Shown piece by piece: positions 44,874 to 54,300 of a stretch of DNA of 60,812 nucleotides. The notes under the pieces were generated by a model. It made no database searches and was not told where the DNA came from. It saw only the letters and a program-made list of their open reading frames with translations. The DNA lies in contig CAKVMD010000006.1 in assembly GCA_934771475.1 (NCBI GenBank), positions 1 through 60,812 of the forward strand. The letters are read 5' to 3'. The translations under genes were made by a program, and so were the position numbers. This DNA is from an uncultured Clostridia bacterium. GTDB taxonomy: Bacteria > Bacillota > Clostridia > Christensenellales > UBA1242. Position 1 is the stretch's first letter, and every line of letters begins with the position of its first letter.

Positions 44874-44948
44874 TCATACATTATGGGCGTAATAAAGCTT
44901 TTTTCTTTTTGCGACCTTTGTTATGTTTAACTTTTCAAGTTTCTTCAT
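44874..44948 (-). CDS. Possible 24-residue leader peptide upstream of rnj
   Basis: This short frame has a good ribosome binding site (TAGGAGAT) and ends 38 bp before the rnj start codon. The peptide MKKLEKLNITKVAKRKKLYY plus four residues is very basic. It may be a regulatory upstream frame or a small basic protein. The remainder of 44949-45159 is AT-rich without a recognised gene. Confidence 0.4.
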   Translation of the reverse strand: MKKLEKLNITKVAKRKKLYYAHNV

Positions 44949-45154
44949 TTATCTCCTAAACAACTCAAACTCGGAGAGCGAAAGCAAGTTAAGGTTTTTA
45001 CTTAAATGTTAATCTTTTTACCTTTGAATTAATCTTTGTTTAAATTAAAAAATCTAATTTTGCTCTAAACCCTATTTTTGCCATCTAAGTCAAAGCACAA
45101 CAAAACTTAGCCAAACATTTGGTGTTTTTTGCAAAAAGTGCCCGTCAAACACAC

Positions 45155-45182
45155 AAAAAACAAAGGGACATTCTCCCGTTTG
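45155..45182 (-). terminator. Terminator of the 45202-46125 gene
   Basis: On the minus strand ACAAA-C-GGGA/TCCC-TTTGT with a five-base loop is followed by a T-rich run. Confidence 0.7.
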
Positions 45183-45201
45183 TCTTTTGTCAAATCGTTT
45201 T

Positions 45202-46125
45202 TTATAAAATGTATTTAGCGTCTTCTATTTTATCGACTTCTTCAAGTTTCTTTGGAGAAACTATTGATTCATTATCAACATAGAATCTCATCCCTTGACT
45301 TGAAAAGAAAGCAACCATTTCAAATATGTCAAGAAGTGGGAAAACAACTGGTAAAAGTATGATTAATGAGTATGCTCCAAAAACAAGGGTAAGCACAAGT
45401 GTTAAAAGATAGATTACGAAAGCCGAAGAGTAAATTGTGTCGCTTCTTCTTAAACTTGCACGCAAGCCTATTCCGTAACTTCTTGCAATATTGTGTGCAT
45501 AAGTGATTTTTGCAGGTGCCCAACCACCAACAAAAAGTTCTTTTATTCCCATGAAAATACTAGCCACAATCACAAGCAAGAATGGCATGAGGTAAACCAT
45601 GAAAGAACCTTGAATTCTTGTTACTCCCCAAATTGCTGCAACAATGAGTGCATCAAAAGGAATAGAAAGAAGGGTTTTTAATGAAGCGTAAGCCATACTG
45701 CTTGGCAAAGTTTTGAGAAGGCAACCTGTAAAAGATTGCTTTTGCCCAGCAGACATATAGCCATACATCATTTCAGAAACTACATATTTGCCAATATTGA
45801 TTAAGAAAGGCAATACATAAAAAACGATTAAGCAAAAGTATAGTCCATGCCAAACATTTGCGAAAATTTTGCCAAAGAAAATCACAACAAAGTTGGCAAT
45901 AGAAGTGAGTGCGCCAAAAAAACTATTTCCATAAAGAGTCCCCGTTTGAAGATAATTGCCAAGGTTGGCTTCACTCCATGCGAGATTTAGCGCCGAAGCA
46001 TATTGGTCTTTAAAAACGCATAAAAGTCCAAAACAAAGCCCTATCGTCAAGATATGAAAAACCAAAAGTTTCCAAACCTTGTCGAAATTAGAGCATAATA
46101 ATTTTACTGAATTTTTAAACATCAT
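45202..46125 (-). CDS. Polytopic membrane protein of unknown function
   Basis: This 307-residue protein has about six predicted membrane spans, for example LVFHILTIGLCFGLLCVF, IVFYVLPFLINIG and VIYLLTLVLTLVFGAYSLI, and a soluble charged C-terminal tail. The N-terminus begins with two Met codons behind a weak AGGAAA site, with a TATAAT about 50 bp upstream. I do not recognise a family. It lies between greA and rnj and is monocistronic. Confidence 0.7.
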   Translation of the reverse strand: MMFKNSVKLLCSNFDKVWKLLVFHILTIGLCFGLLCVFKDQYASALNLAWSEANLGNYLQTGTLYGNSFFGALTSIANFVVIFFGKIFANVWHGLYFCLIVFYVLPFLINIGKYVVSEMMYGYMSAGQKQSFTGCLLKTLPSSMAYASLKTLLSIPFDALIVAAIWGVTRIQGSFMVYLMPFLLVIVASIFMGIKELFVGGWAPAKITYAHNIARSYGIGLRASLRRSDTIYSSAFVIYLLTLVLTLVFGAYSLIILLPVVFPLLDIFEMVAFFSSQGMRFYVDNESIVSPKKLEEVDKIEDAKYIL

Positions 46126-46272
46126 ACGCTTTATTTCCTACGCTTTATTCCTATAATTTTACTTGCTTTAAACATTATACAATAAAAAAGAAATTTTGGC
46201 AAGGAAATCTTTGTCAAAATTTGCGTTTTCTTAAACTATTAAGTTAAATCTTATGGTCGTCCAAGTTAAATC

Positions 46273-46734
46273 TTATTGAACATCAAGAATTTTATATTCA
46301 AGAACACCATGTTCAAGTTTAACAGAAATTGTTTCCCCTTTTTTATGCCCAAGAAGTGCAGTTCCAACAGGAGAGTTAATGCTAATCTTGCCATTTACAG
46401 GGTCAGACTCGTTTGAACCAAGGATAGTATAAGTGAGTTCTTCATCAAAATCTACATCATAAAGTCTCACTGTTGAGCCAACGCCCACAGTACCATCATT
46501 ATTTTTCTCTGAAACCACTTTGCAGTTTAATAAAATGCTTTCCATTTCAGCAATTTCGGCCTCTACCTGAGCCTGCTCTTCCTTTGCTGCGTCATATTCT
46601 GAGTTTTCACTTAAATCGCCAAATTCCCTTGCAATTCCGATTTTTTTTGCAACCTCTGGTCTTCTTACAGATTTAAAGAAATCAAGTTTTTCTTCAAGTT
46701 GTTTTTTCCCTTGTGGAGTTAAGATATGTGTCAT
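46273..46734 (-). CDS. greA: Transcription elongation factor GreA
   Basis: GreA rescues backtracked RNA polymerase by stimulating transcript cleavage. The ~153-residue protein has the N-terminal coiled coil with the acidic tip GDLSENSEYDAAKEEQ and the C-terminal FKBP-like domain with PVGTALLGHKKGE. The start is the ATG at 46734 behind AGGAGG. Two direct copies of AAGTTAAATCTTAT follow its stop region. Confidence 0.96.
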   Translation of the reverse strand: MTHILTPQGKKQLEEKLDFFKSVRRPEVAKKIGIAREFGDLSENSEYDAAKEEQAQVEAEIAEMESILLNCKVVSEKNNDGTVGVGSTVRLYDVDFDEELTYTILGSNESDPVNGKISINSPVGTALLGHKKGETISVKLEHGVLEYKILDVQ

Positions 46735-46857
46735 AAAAATTGACCTCCTTTCCATTTTCAAAGTCGTATTATAACCATTTTTTATTTTTTAGTCAAGTGT
46801 TTTTCACAATTTGCATTATTTTTATTCTTTTGCAAATAACTATCATAAGGAGTAAAT

Positions 46858-47421
46858 ATGCTTACAATTTTTTCGTTTCTTATCGCCTTAATTGGTGGTG
46901 TAAATTGGCTGATGATTGGCCTTTTACAGTATGATTTTATCGCCGGAATATTTGGTTATCAGGCGTCAATCTTTTCCAGAATTATCTATATAATCTTTGG
47001 GCTTAGCAGTATTATTCTTCTCTTTAAGATGTTTAAAGGGAAAGGAACTATTGCTGTTTTTTCACGCAAAAATAAAAAAGATTTAAAGAAAAATATTGAC
47101 AAGATAAATAGCGATGAGCGTATGCAAGTAGCAGGAGCAAATGTTGAAGCATCGCAAGAGCATTTTCAAGAAAGTAAACCTCGCTCAAATGAAGAGTATT
47201 CTCGTTATTCTCAACCCGATTACAGCCAAATGCCAAACGAAGGTTACTCACATAATCAGTGGCAGGGTTATTATGAAGGCTCAAATTATCCTTCTGGGCA
47301 AAGTCGTAACCAATACGAAAACCACCCTCCCCGCGATGACTACAACCCTCGTGCAGATGCAAATTTTCAAGGCGGAAGCAGTGAAGATGGGCTGTTTGAT
47401 GAGCATTTAGGTCGAAAATAG
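46858..47421 (+). CDS. DUF378 membrane protein with long hydrophilic tail
   Basis: This 187-residue protein starts with the DUF378 (YuzA-like) domain of two membrane spans (IGGVNWLMIGLLQYDFIAGIF, then IIYIIFGLSSIILLFKMF). From about residue 65 to the end it is charged and rich in Tyr, Gln, Asn and Ser, with low sequence complexity. Normal DUF378 proteins are about 60-80 residues, so the tail of more than 100 residues is the unusual part. AAGGAG precedes the ATG. Its function is unknown. Confidence 0.8.
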   Translation: MLTIFSFLIALIGGVNWLMIGLLQYDFIAGIFGYQASIFSRIIYIIFGLSSIILLFKMFKGKGTIAVFSRKNKKDLKKNIDKINSDERMQVAGANVEASQEHFQESKPRSNEEYSRYSQPDYSQMPNEGYSHNQWQGYYEGSNYPSGQSRNQYENHPPRDDYNPRADANFQGGSSEDGLFDEHLGRK

Positions 47422-47466
47422 CCTTAGAAATTAATATATTCAAACAATTCCCAAAAGGTGATAAAA

Positions 47467-47544
47467 ATGGAAAAAAATTTTGTAACCCTTGCACTTTTTA
47501 CGCTTTTTCTCAGCGTATCATTTTGTATTCTATTTTTTGCTTAA
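47467..47544 (+). CDS. 25-residue single-span membrane peptide
   Basis: The frame starts with ATG behind AAAGGTG, 45 bp after the DUF378 gene. It encodes MEKNFVTLALFTLFLSVS followed by seven residues, mostly hydrophobic, with one charged N-terminal region. The stop codon is followed by a hairpin terminator, so the frame is bounded as a gene should be. The function is unknown. Confidence 0.6.
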   Translation: MEKNFVTLALFTLFLSVSFCILFFA

Positions 47545-47550
47545 CAAGCG

Positions 47551-47590
47551 TTTATCTAGGCAAGATTTTTCTCTTGCAAAGATAAATTTT
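47551..47590 (+). terminator. Terminator of the DUF378 operon
   Basis: TTTATCT with AGATAAA, and inside them GCAAGA with TCTTGC, form a long stem (47551-47586) followed by T-rich sequence. Confidence 0.75.
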
Positions 47591-47619
47591 ATTTAAAAAG
47601 GCGAAAAGCATCAAAACAC

Positions 47620-48078
47620 CTATTTATGATATTTCCCGCCACCATTAATCATGAAAGCGCGATAAATTTGCTCTAAAAGTATAACTCTTGCTAGGTTATG
47701 CGGATAAGTTACCCTGCCAAAGGAAATCTTTGACGGGATTTTTTCTTTTACAGCATCGCTCACGCCATAAGAGCCACCAATAACAAAGGTTATTGTGCTT
47801 GCAACAAGAGATTTCTCGCTTATAAAACTAGCCAAATCTTCGCTGGTTACCATCTTGCCATTTATGTCAAGCAGGCAACAAAGTCCCTCAATACTGGCAA
47901 GAATTTCTTTACTTTCTTCCGCAATTATCCTATCGATTTGTTCATATTTATTTTGTTCGGGAAGTTCTACAACCTTAACCTTACAAAATCGTCCAAGGCG
48001 TTTGATATACTCCTCGCACGCCTCGCTCCAAAATTTTTCTTTAAGATTTCCCACGCATACAATTTTTATATTTATCAT
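47620..48078 (-). CDS. rlmH: 23S rRNA (pseudouridine-1915 N3) methyltransferase RlmH
   Basis: This SPOUT methyltransferase acts on the ribosome decoding-centre helix 69. It has about 152 residues. The trefoil-knot SAM motif is FVIGGSYGVSDAVK, and the C-terminus ends in the family-typical INGGGKYHK. The ATG at 48078 overlaps the stop codon of the upstream protease gene (ATGA), which decides the start. Confidence 0.93.
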   Translation of the reverse strand: MINIKIVCVGNLKEKFWSEACEEYIKRLGRFCKVKVVELPEQNKYEQIDRIIAEESKEILASIEGLCCLLDINGKMVTSEDLASFISEKSLVASTITFVIGGSYGVSDAVKEKIPSKISFGRVTYPHNLARVILLEQIYRAFMINGGGKYHK

Positions 48079-49220
48079 AGAAGTCCCCATATAAATGTGA
48101 ATATTGTTATTATAGAGGCTAAGGTTAGGCAAGTTATCATAAGCGCTTTTGTTACTTTATCCATTTTGTACGGCGTTTCATCAAACATAAGTCTTGCTTC
48201 AAACTCGGTGAAATATCCAAGTTCCAGGCCTTTTTGTTGATAGATTGCATCAAACTCTTCAAACGATACATTTCGTTGGGCAGGAAGGTTTGTGTTCCCG
48301 TCCGCCACCTCCTGCAATTCCATTAGGTATGTGTTTTTAGCAAGTTCTTTGAAAATTTCCTCTTGCAAAAGAGCGGTTCTTTTTTGTACGGTTTCTTTGA
48401 AAAGCGCTTTCAATAGTAACCATAAAAGTAGGGATGCAAGCACAATCAGCGCTATTGAAAAAATAATTGCAATCAGTGGTCTTGTGGTTAGGTTTGCATT
48501 TAAAAAGTTGTGAATAAAATGCCACTTATATCCCTTGATTGCCGAATAAGACATGAGAGTGCTTAACGCATTGTTCATGAAATGAATTATCATTGCGGGA
48601 TAAATTGAATCACAAGTTGATGCCACATAGCCTAGCAAAAATCCTATTAGTGTTGCATAGAAGAATTGTTGTATGTTCATGTGGGCAAGACCGAAGAGCA
48701 TAGAAGAAATAATAATTGCCCTTTTTCTTCCCAGTGGGCTTAACCCTTTCAAAACTAAACCGCGGTGGGTTGTCTCTTCGCAAACCGCTGGCAATATTGC
48801 AGTGCACACAAGGTTTATAAAAAGTAACCAAACAGGATACGCCGAGCCTTCTGTTATAGAGTTGCCACTTTTAAATCCTAGGCTTCTTATAAGGCTATAA
48901 AAGAAGTTGGATACAAAAATGTTTAAAATATAAACTGCAACTCCCATTAAAATGGCAATTCCAACCGCTTTGAAACTTATCTTTTTATATCCGAAAAATT
49001 TTAATGTTTCTTTTGGCTTTTCTTTATGTCTAAAACAAAAAATGAAAATAGGAAGTGCAAGCATAAGACCAATTTGGATAAACGCGTTAATCACATAGTC
49101 CCACGCCCCCGAAAAGGACAGCACCTTAAAAGAAGTAAGCATTCTTATAGTAACAAAAAACGCCACAATACAGATGTAGCTATAAAAAACTGTTCTAGTT
49201 ACGCGGTTTTTAAATGTCAT
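48075..49220 (-). CDS. CPBP-family intramembrane glutamic protease, paralogue 1
   Basis: This 381-residue polytopic protein has the CPBP/CAAX-protease (Abi) motifs. The motif EETTHRGLVLKGL supplies the catalytic Glu pair and Arg, and GLAHMNIQQFF supplies the first His motif. About eight membrane spans are predicted. A soluble segment (about 285-350) lies before the last span. Family members process proteins inside the membrane, or act in bacteriocin immunity or surface-protein maturation. AAGGAG precedes the ATG. It is coupled to rlmH. Confidence 0.88.
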   Translation of the reverse strand: MTFKNRVTRTVFYSYICIVAFFVTIRMLTSFKVLSFSGAWDYVINAFIQIGLMLALPIFIFCFRHKEKPKETLKFFGYKKISFKAVGIAILMGVAVYILNIFVSNFFYSLIRSLGFKSGNSITEGSAYPVWLLFINLVCTAILPAVCEETTHRGLVLKGLSPLGRKRAIIISSMLFGLAHMNIQQFFYATLIGFLLGYVASTCDSIYPAMIIHFMNNALSTLMSYSAIKGYKWHFIHNFLNANLTTRPLIAIIFSIALIVLASLLLWLLLKALFKETVQKRTALLQEEIFKELAKNTYLMELQEVADGNTNLPAQRNVSFEEFDAIYQQKGLELGYFTEFEARLMFDETPYKMDKVTKALMITCLTLASIITIFTFIWGLL

Positions 49221-49300
49221 GTTACTCCTTAAATATGTTATTCACAATTTTGTCAAATATCCCAAAACGCTTTCTCTTATCTTGTTAGCACCCAATCGTT

Positions 49301-50371
49301 TTAGCCCGCAAGATATGACGATACAGTGCTTACTATAAGCAAAATAACACCTATTGATAGCGCAAGATACAAGTATCCTGACGCGCGAGCCTCTTTTTGA
49401 CCTGCGGACAAATTTAGGGAAGGTGCTTTTGAAGCGCTTTCGTTATTTAACACATTATTACTGTTGTTATCAAAAGTTTTGTCGTTTTTATCTATATTTT
49501 CAGATTGAGCGTTAAGTTTGTTGAAATAAAATTTGTCAATTACAAAAAGCACTGCAAATGTGATACCTGCCAATATTACAGCAAGAAGATAGAACCACCA
49601 AGTGTGGGCAATATTCAGCGAAAATCCTGTTTGAACGCGGATAAATTCCATCGTAACTACAAGGAAATTACTTGTAAAATGCACTATCATTGAAGAAATA
49701 AGCGAGCCTGTTTTGAGAACAACCCAAGCCATTATCATTCCTAATAAAAATTGATAAAACACTTGTTGCAAATTCATGTGGAACAAAGCAAACATTGCAC
49801 TTGACAAACTTATTGCTCCCCATGATGTGAACCTGCTTTGAAGCCCATGCAAGACAACTCCCCTAAAAATAAGTTCTTCCCCGATTGCGGGAATTAAGCA
49901 AAGGACGATGGTCGCTAAAATATAGTTGCCAGCGTTTGACAAGTCAAAAACGCTTGAACTATCTAGCGGGAATTTGATAAGTCCCAAAAAGTCGTCAAAT
50001 GCCCCAGTGAGATATTGCAAGCCCAAAAGTGAGACAACTCCCACCAAAATACAGATTAAAACCGTATGCCACTTAACTTTTTTTGTTATTGCGCAAGCCG
50101 AGTAAGAAAAATTTTCAATCTTTTTATGCAAGAAGTATACACCGAGCAAAACTAAAAGCGAGCAAAGTGCAAATAAAGAATTAAAAAGAGGTGAATTGTA
50201 AATTCCTTTTACTGCCTCCGCTTTGTCAAGAGTGCTGTTTGAAGCAAGAGCGTCTGCAATAAACGAAAATATGAAATTAAGTGCCAAAAGTGCTATGATT
50301 GCAAAAAAGTAGACTTTCCCCGAGTCCTCAGTTTTGTATGCATACTTTTTTTCTGGCACAAACTTATTCAT
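49301..50371 (-). CDS. CPBP-family intramembrane glutamic protease, paralogue 2
   Basis: This 356-residue protein has GEELIFRGVVLHGL and FHMNLQQVFYQFLLG, the same catalytic motifs and layout as paralogue 1. The two probably arose by local duplication. The start is placed at the ATG at 50371, because a TATAAT lies exactly 6 nt before it. No ribosome binding site is present. About eight membrane spans are predicted, with a charged loop near residues 275-310. Confidence 0.87.
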   Translation of the reverse strand: MNKFVPEKKYAYKTEDSGKVYFFAIIALLALNFIFSFIADALASNSTLDKAEAVKGIYNSPLFNSLFALCSLLVLLGVYFLHKKIENFSYSACAITKKVKWHTVLICILVGVVSLLGLQYLTGAFDDFLGLIKFPLDSSSVFDLSNAGNYILATIVLCLIPAIGEELIFRGVVLHGLQSRFTSWGAISLSSAMFALFHMNLQQVFYQFLLGMIMAWVVLKTGSLISSMIVHFTSNFLVVTMEFIRVQTGFSLNIAHTWWFYLLAVILAGITFAVLFVIDKFYFNKLNAQSENIDKNDKTFDNNSNNVLNNESASKAPSLNLSAGQKEARASGYLYLALSIGVILLIVSTVSSYLAG

Positions 50372-50377
50372 GTGGCA

Positions 50378-50406
50378 ATTATACAACAAGATTTAACAAA
50401 ACACAA
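50378..50406 (-). promoter_or_regulatory. Promoter of CPBP paralogue 2, leaderless geometry
   Basis: On the minus strand TTGTGT and TATAAT are 17 bp apart. The -10 box ends 6 nt before the ATG at 50371. Confidence 0.65.
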
Positions 50407-50416
50407 CAAAATTAAC

Positions 50417-50445
50417 TTTACTTTGCTAAAAAAATATATTAAACT
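50417..50445 (+). promoter_or_regulatory. Candidate promoter of tadA, leaderless geometry
   Basis: TTTACT and TAAACT are 17 bp apart, with TAAACT (50440-50445) ending 6 nt before the ATG at 50452. Both boxes are weaker than in the other leaderless cases. Confidence 0.45.
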
Positions 50446-50451
50446 TAGTTT

Positions 50452-50901
50452 ATGAAAGATTTTATGAAAGAAGCGCTAAAAGAAGCAAAGAAAAGTTATG
50501 ATGAAGGTGAAGTCCCAATCGGTGCGGTTATTGTGGTCGACGGAAAGATTGTTGCGCGCGGACGAAACAAGAGGGAAAAAACTCAAAATGCAACAGCCCA
50601 TGCTGAAATTATAGCCATTGAAAAGGCATGCAAAAAACTAAAATCTTGGCGAATAGAAAATGCAACGATATATGTAACACTTGAACCTTGCCCAATGTGC
50701 GCTGGGGCAATCGCAAATGCTCGCATTGATAAATTGGTTTATGGCGCCGAAGAAAAGACTTCTTGTGATGGGCTGTGCTCCTCCATTCTTACAAGCACTC
50801 GCCTAAACCATAAGACCGAGGTCGTGTTTGACAAAACTCATTTGGCTGAATGTGAGAAACTACTTACAGACTTTTTCTCTGAAAAACGAAAGAAAAAGTA
50901 A
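50452..50901 (+). CDS. tadA: tRNA-specific adenosine deaminase TadA
   Basis: TadA converts the wobble adenosine-34 of tRNA-Arg to inosine. The 149-residue enzyme has the zinc motif HAEIIAIEKA, with the catalytic Glu, and PCPMCAGAI, with the two zinc cysteines. It is a standard-length TadA. The start is the ATG at 50452, without a ribosome binding site. A terminator follows about 90 bp later. The signal-recognition-particle RNA gene often found after tadA in Clostridia was not seen. Confidence 0.95.
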   Translation: MKDFMKEALKEAKKSYDEGEVPIGAVIVVDGKIVARGRNKREKTQNATAHAEIIAIEKACKKLKSWRIENATIYVTLEPCPMCAGAIANARIDKLVYGAEEKTSCDGLCSSILTSTRLNHKTEVVFDKTHLAECEKLLTDFFSEKRKKK

Positions 50902-50993
50902 AAATTTAATAATTTAATATATTTTTTACTATAAAACGCGTTTAAAACCGCAAAAAAGCATAGTTTTGCCTGTGCGAAGCCTTGCACAATTAA

Positions 50994-51034
50994 AAAAAAC
51001 ACCTTTTAAAAATCATACTAAAAAGGTGTTTTTT
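50994..51034. terminator. tadA terminator
   Basis: The stem AAAAAACACCTTTT/AAAAGGTGTTTTTT (50994-51007, 51021-51034) lies 92 bp after tadA. Confidence 0.85.
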
Positions 51035-51312
51035 GTTTTAAATGTTTTTCCAAGTTTTTTGCAAAAAGGTTCTTCCAAAGGTGTTCCCCTTAGGCTATTT
51101 TTCGCAAAATATCCCCCAAAAAAAGATGTTTTGCGGGGCAATTTTTACATGGTTGCAATTCTCAAAACTTCTCTTTTGGGGGGCACTTTTTTGCAAAGTA
51201 TTTTCTTTACACTCATAAAACCACTTTCGCAAAAGAAGCGCTCGCGCCAATTTTTTAAACCATTTTTGCTTTTTCTGTAAATCAAGCAAAACAACTTTTT
51301 AAAGGTTTAGTT
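51035..51312. other. Hairpin-rich spacer, no gene recognised
   Basis: CGCAAAA (51103-51109) pairs with TTTTGCG (51129-51135). CCCCCAAAA (51113-51121) can pair with TTTTGGGGG (51174-51182), which is an alternative pairing. I do not find signal-recognition-particle RNA, tmRNA or 6S RNA signatures. Confidence 0.4.
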
Positions 51313-54300
51313 TTAGTACCCTTCCAAGTCGCTAAGTCTCTTTTTTCTACCTGCGATTGCGATAACAATTCCCATTACCACCAGTCCGCCACCGCCAACA
51401 CCGAGAGCAATAATTAAAGTTTGGTTATATTTCTTTGTTTCAGAAGATGGTGAATCTTTTACAACTATTGTCATTTCTTTGCTTGCGCTTTCACCTACTT
51501 GAATTTTAATATTATACGTCCCCGCATTTTCAAATTCGTAATAAAATGAATAGCCTACTGCCTCTGGCATTTCCTCACCGTTAATGAAAAATTTAACCGT
51601 TTGGTTTTTGCTGTTATCTTCAACAAAGTTGATATTAACCTTAAATTTTATTGTTTTACCAATATAATACTCTTCCGCCAAGGTGCTACTATCGTTGACA
51701 TCAATGACTATTTGGTTGTTTGTTACAGGTTTTGTTTTAACCTTTATAACTCTATAAACCTCTTCACTTTCGTTTCCGCTTGTGTCAATTACTTTATAAA
51801 CATAATGATATTTTAATTCGTTAATCTTTACAAGTTTTGTATTTAACACAATTTCATTTTGTGAGCAATAGTTATCACTAAATGAAACATTTCTGTCGCT
51901 ATAAGTGAGAAGTTCACTTGGATAAAGGCTTATTTCTTTTTCACCTAAAAGTTGTATCTTTGGCGCTTCTTTGTCTTCTACTTTGATTTTTCTAGTCAAA
52001 GTGAAACTTTCACCACTTTCAATCAATGTGAGTTTATATGAATATGTATAGTAAAGCCCATTTGTTGTTATTTTGTTTATATTCACACCATTTGTTTCTT
52101 CAATTTCAAAATCAGACTTTTTAAACTCGCCAAAATCTATTCCCGCGTCTGCATACTGATTTTTAACTGCAAGGGCAATTTCTTGCTCACCGACAAGTCT
52201 TACAGATTCAAAATAATTTGGGTTTATTACAATATATCTTTCAGCGGTTGCAGTATTTAAAGAAGTATCAGCCACAGTGTAAACAATTTTATACCTATTT
52301 TCGTCTACTTTAAATGGCGCGCTTATATTAAACTTTAAATCAGCAATTTGGTTATAATTATCGCTATAATCAGCACCCATTTCTTTATAGGAAGCAAGAG
52401 TTGTGTAAGTTAAATTCGTTTTTCCTTTTAGTATTATGGTTGGAGCGGTTGTGTCAACCACTCTAACTTTTCTTGTAAGCGTAAATGTTTCCCCTGTCGG
52501 CGTGAAAGTAAGTTTGTAAACATAGGTGTAATATTCGTCTTTCCCGCTTAATTTTGCCACATTTACATCGCTTTCTATCTTTTGCGTGAAATCGCTCTTA
52601 CTGAAAGTTCCCCAGTCAACTCCCGCATCGCTATATGTGGTGTTTACTTCAACTCTCACCTCTTCATCGCCTATAAGTTTAACACTTGAAAAATCGGTTT
52701 TAGTTTGAATTAAAATATACCTTGTTACGCTTGCACTGTTTCCAGAGGTATCAGTAACAGTGTAATCAATTTTGTAATAGTTTTCTGTTATTTGGGTTAT
52801 TTCACCTTTTTTAAATGTCAACTCAGACTTGGAGTTGTGATTATCAGAATATTCCACGCCCTCATCCACAAATGCATCTAGGCTTTCGACCACCACAGTT
52901 TCATCACCTAAAAGATTGATGATAGGCGCGGTTGTGTCAACAAGGTTTACAATTCTTGTAAGCGTTACAGTTTTGGTTTTGTCTTTATTTAAAATTAAAC
53001 GATATGTGTAAGAGAACTGCCCAAGCGATGAAATGTTTTTATTAACATTGTCAATTTTTTCTACTGTAAACTCACTTGCGCTAAACTCTCCATAGTCAAT
53101 TCCTAAATCACTATAAGAAGTGCCAACTTCGTGAGTTACAACTTGTTCGCCAGCAAGTTTAATTTGCGAAATATCTCTCGTATCCTCTTTTTCTAGTTGC
53201 CCGCCAGTAACTTTAAAAGTAATGCTACCATTTTCGAGTTTTACAAACTCGATTTTCAGCCCACTGTCTTCAAAAGTTATGTCCTTTTGCAAAAGTTCTT
53301 TTTGGTCAACTGAGGCATCATAAGACTGAAAAGTTATATTTTGAATTGTCGTATTATTTGCATTTAGAGCAAATTCTGTTCTACTATTTCTAAAAACATA
53401 GATATTGTGTGGGAAGCCAAAGAAGTTGCCGGATGAAAGTCCTGTGTCGTAACCCGCCACTTGCTTAATATTTTCGTCAACTCTATAAACAATCAGCCCG
53501 TCTTTTCTAAGATTTGGCTTGTTGTAAATGTCTTTAATTCCGCTTTCAAATTTTCCCTCTTGATTGCGGTATTCCATATATATTTTTTGCCCTGGGTGAT
53601 TGCTGTCTTCATAAACATAAGCAAGCACATTCCCCGAGTTTTCTCCGTTATTATGCACCTCGTCATAAGTTGTTGGTTTGAGTTCGTAAGTCCCCTCACT
53701 AGTCAATTTTACAATATTGGCGTCAGTTGTGAACCCAAGTTTTTCACGACTATATGATGATAGATACAAAGGAACACCCGCATAACTATACCCCATTAAG
53801 TCCCAGAAAAGTACAGGTTCTTCGTTGGTTCTATCGCCATCGTAAACATAAAAATCGGGAAGCCCTAAAACATGGCCAAGTTCATGCGCCAAGGTATAAT
53901 TAGGTATGATTTCTTTTCCGTCAGCACCGGTCAAGCGAACAGGTTGTCCGGAACTATTGGTCATAAATAAATCTGAAAATAGATATAAATTGTAATTATA
54001 GCAAGTTTTATTATTGTTTTCGCCCTTTTTAACATTTGACAAAATAATGTTAAGTGTAGAATCAAAGTCGCTATTATTTACATCGCGCACACCTCTACCC
54101 GAGAGAATATTTGGCAGTACCGCCGACATAGACGAAAGTGGAGAAAGGTCAACAAATGCTGATTGATGTGCCCAGAGCAAATCGCTCCACCCAACAGTTT
54201 CGCTTACGCCCTCAAAAATAAATGTTAAAGCGTCAACGAACCCGTCCGAGTTATTGTCAATTTGCCCAGTCAAATTGGCTTCTTGCAAAACAGATTTGAG

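Noticed and set aside
51095..51289. 64-residue basic frame after the M6 protease gene
   Set aside because: It covers alternative hairpins, has no ribosome binding site and reads as translated non-coding DNA.
50902..51312. Signal-recognition-particle RNA after tadA
   Set aside because: The conserved GGAAG-type apical loop region and the surrounding stem were not found.
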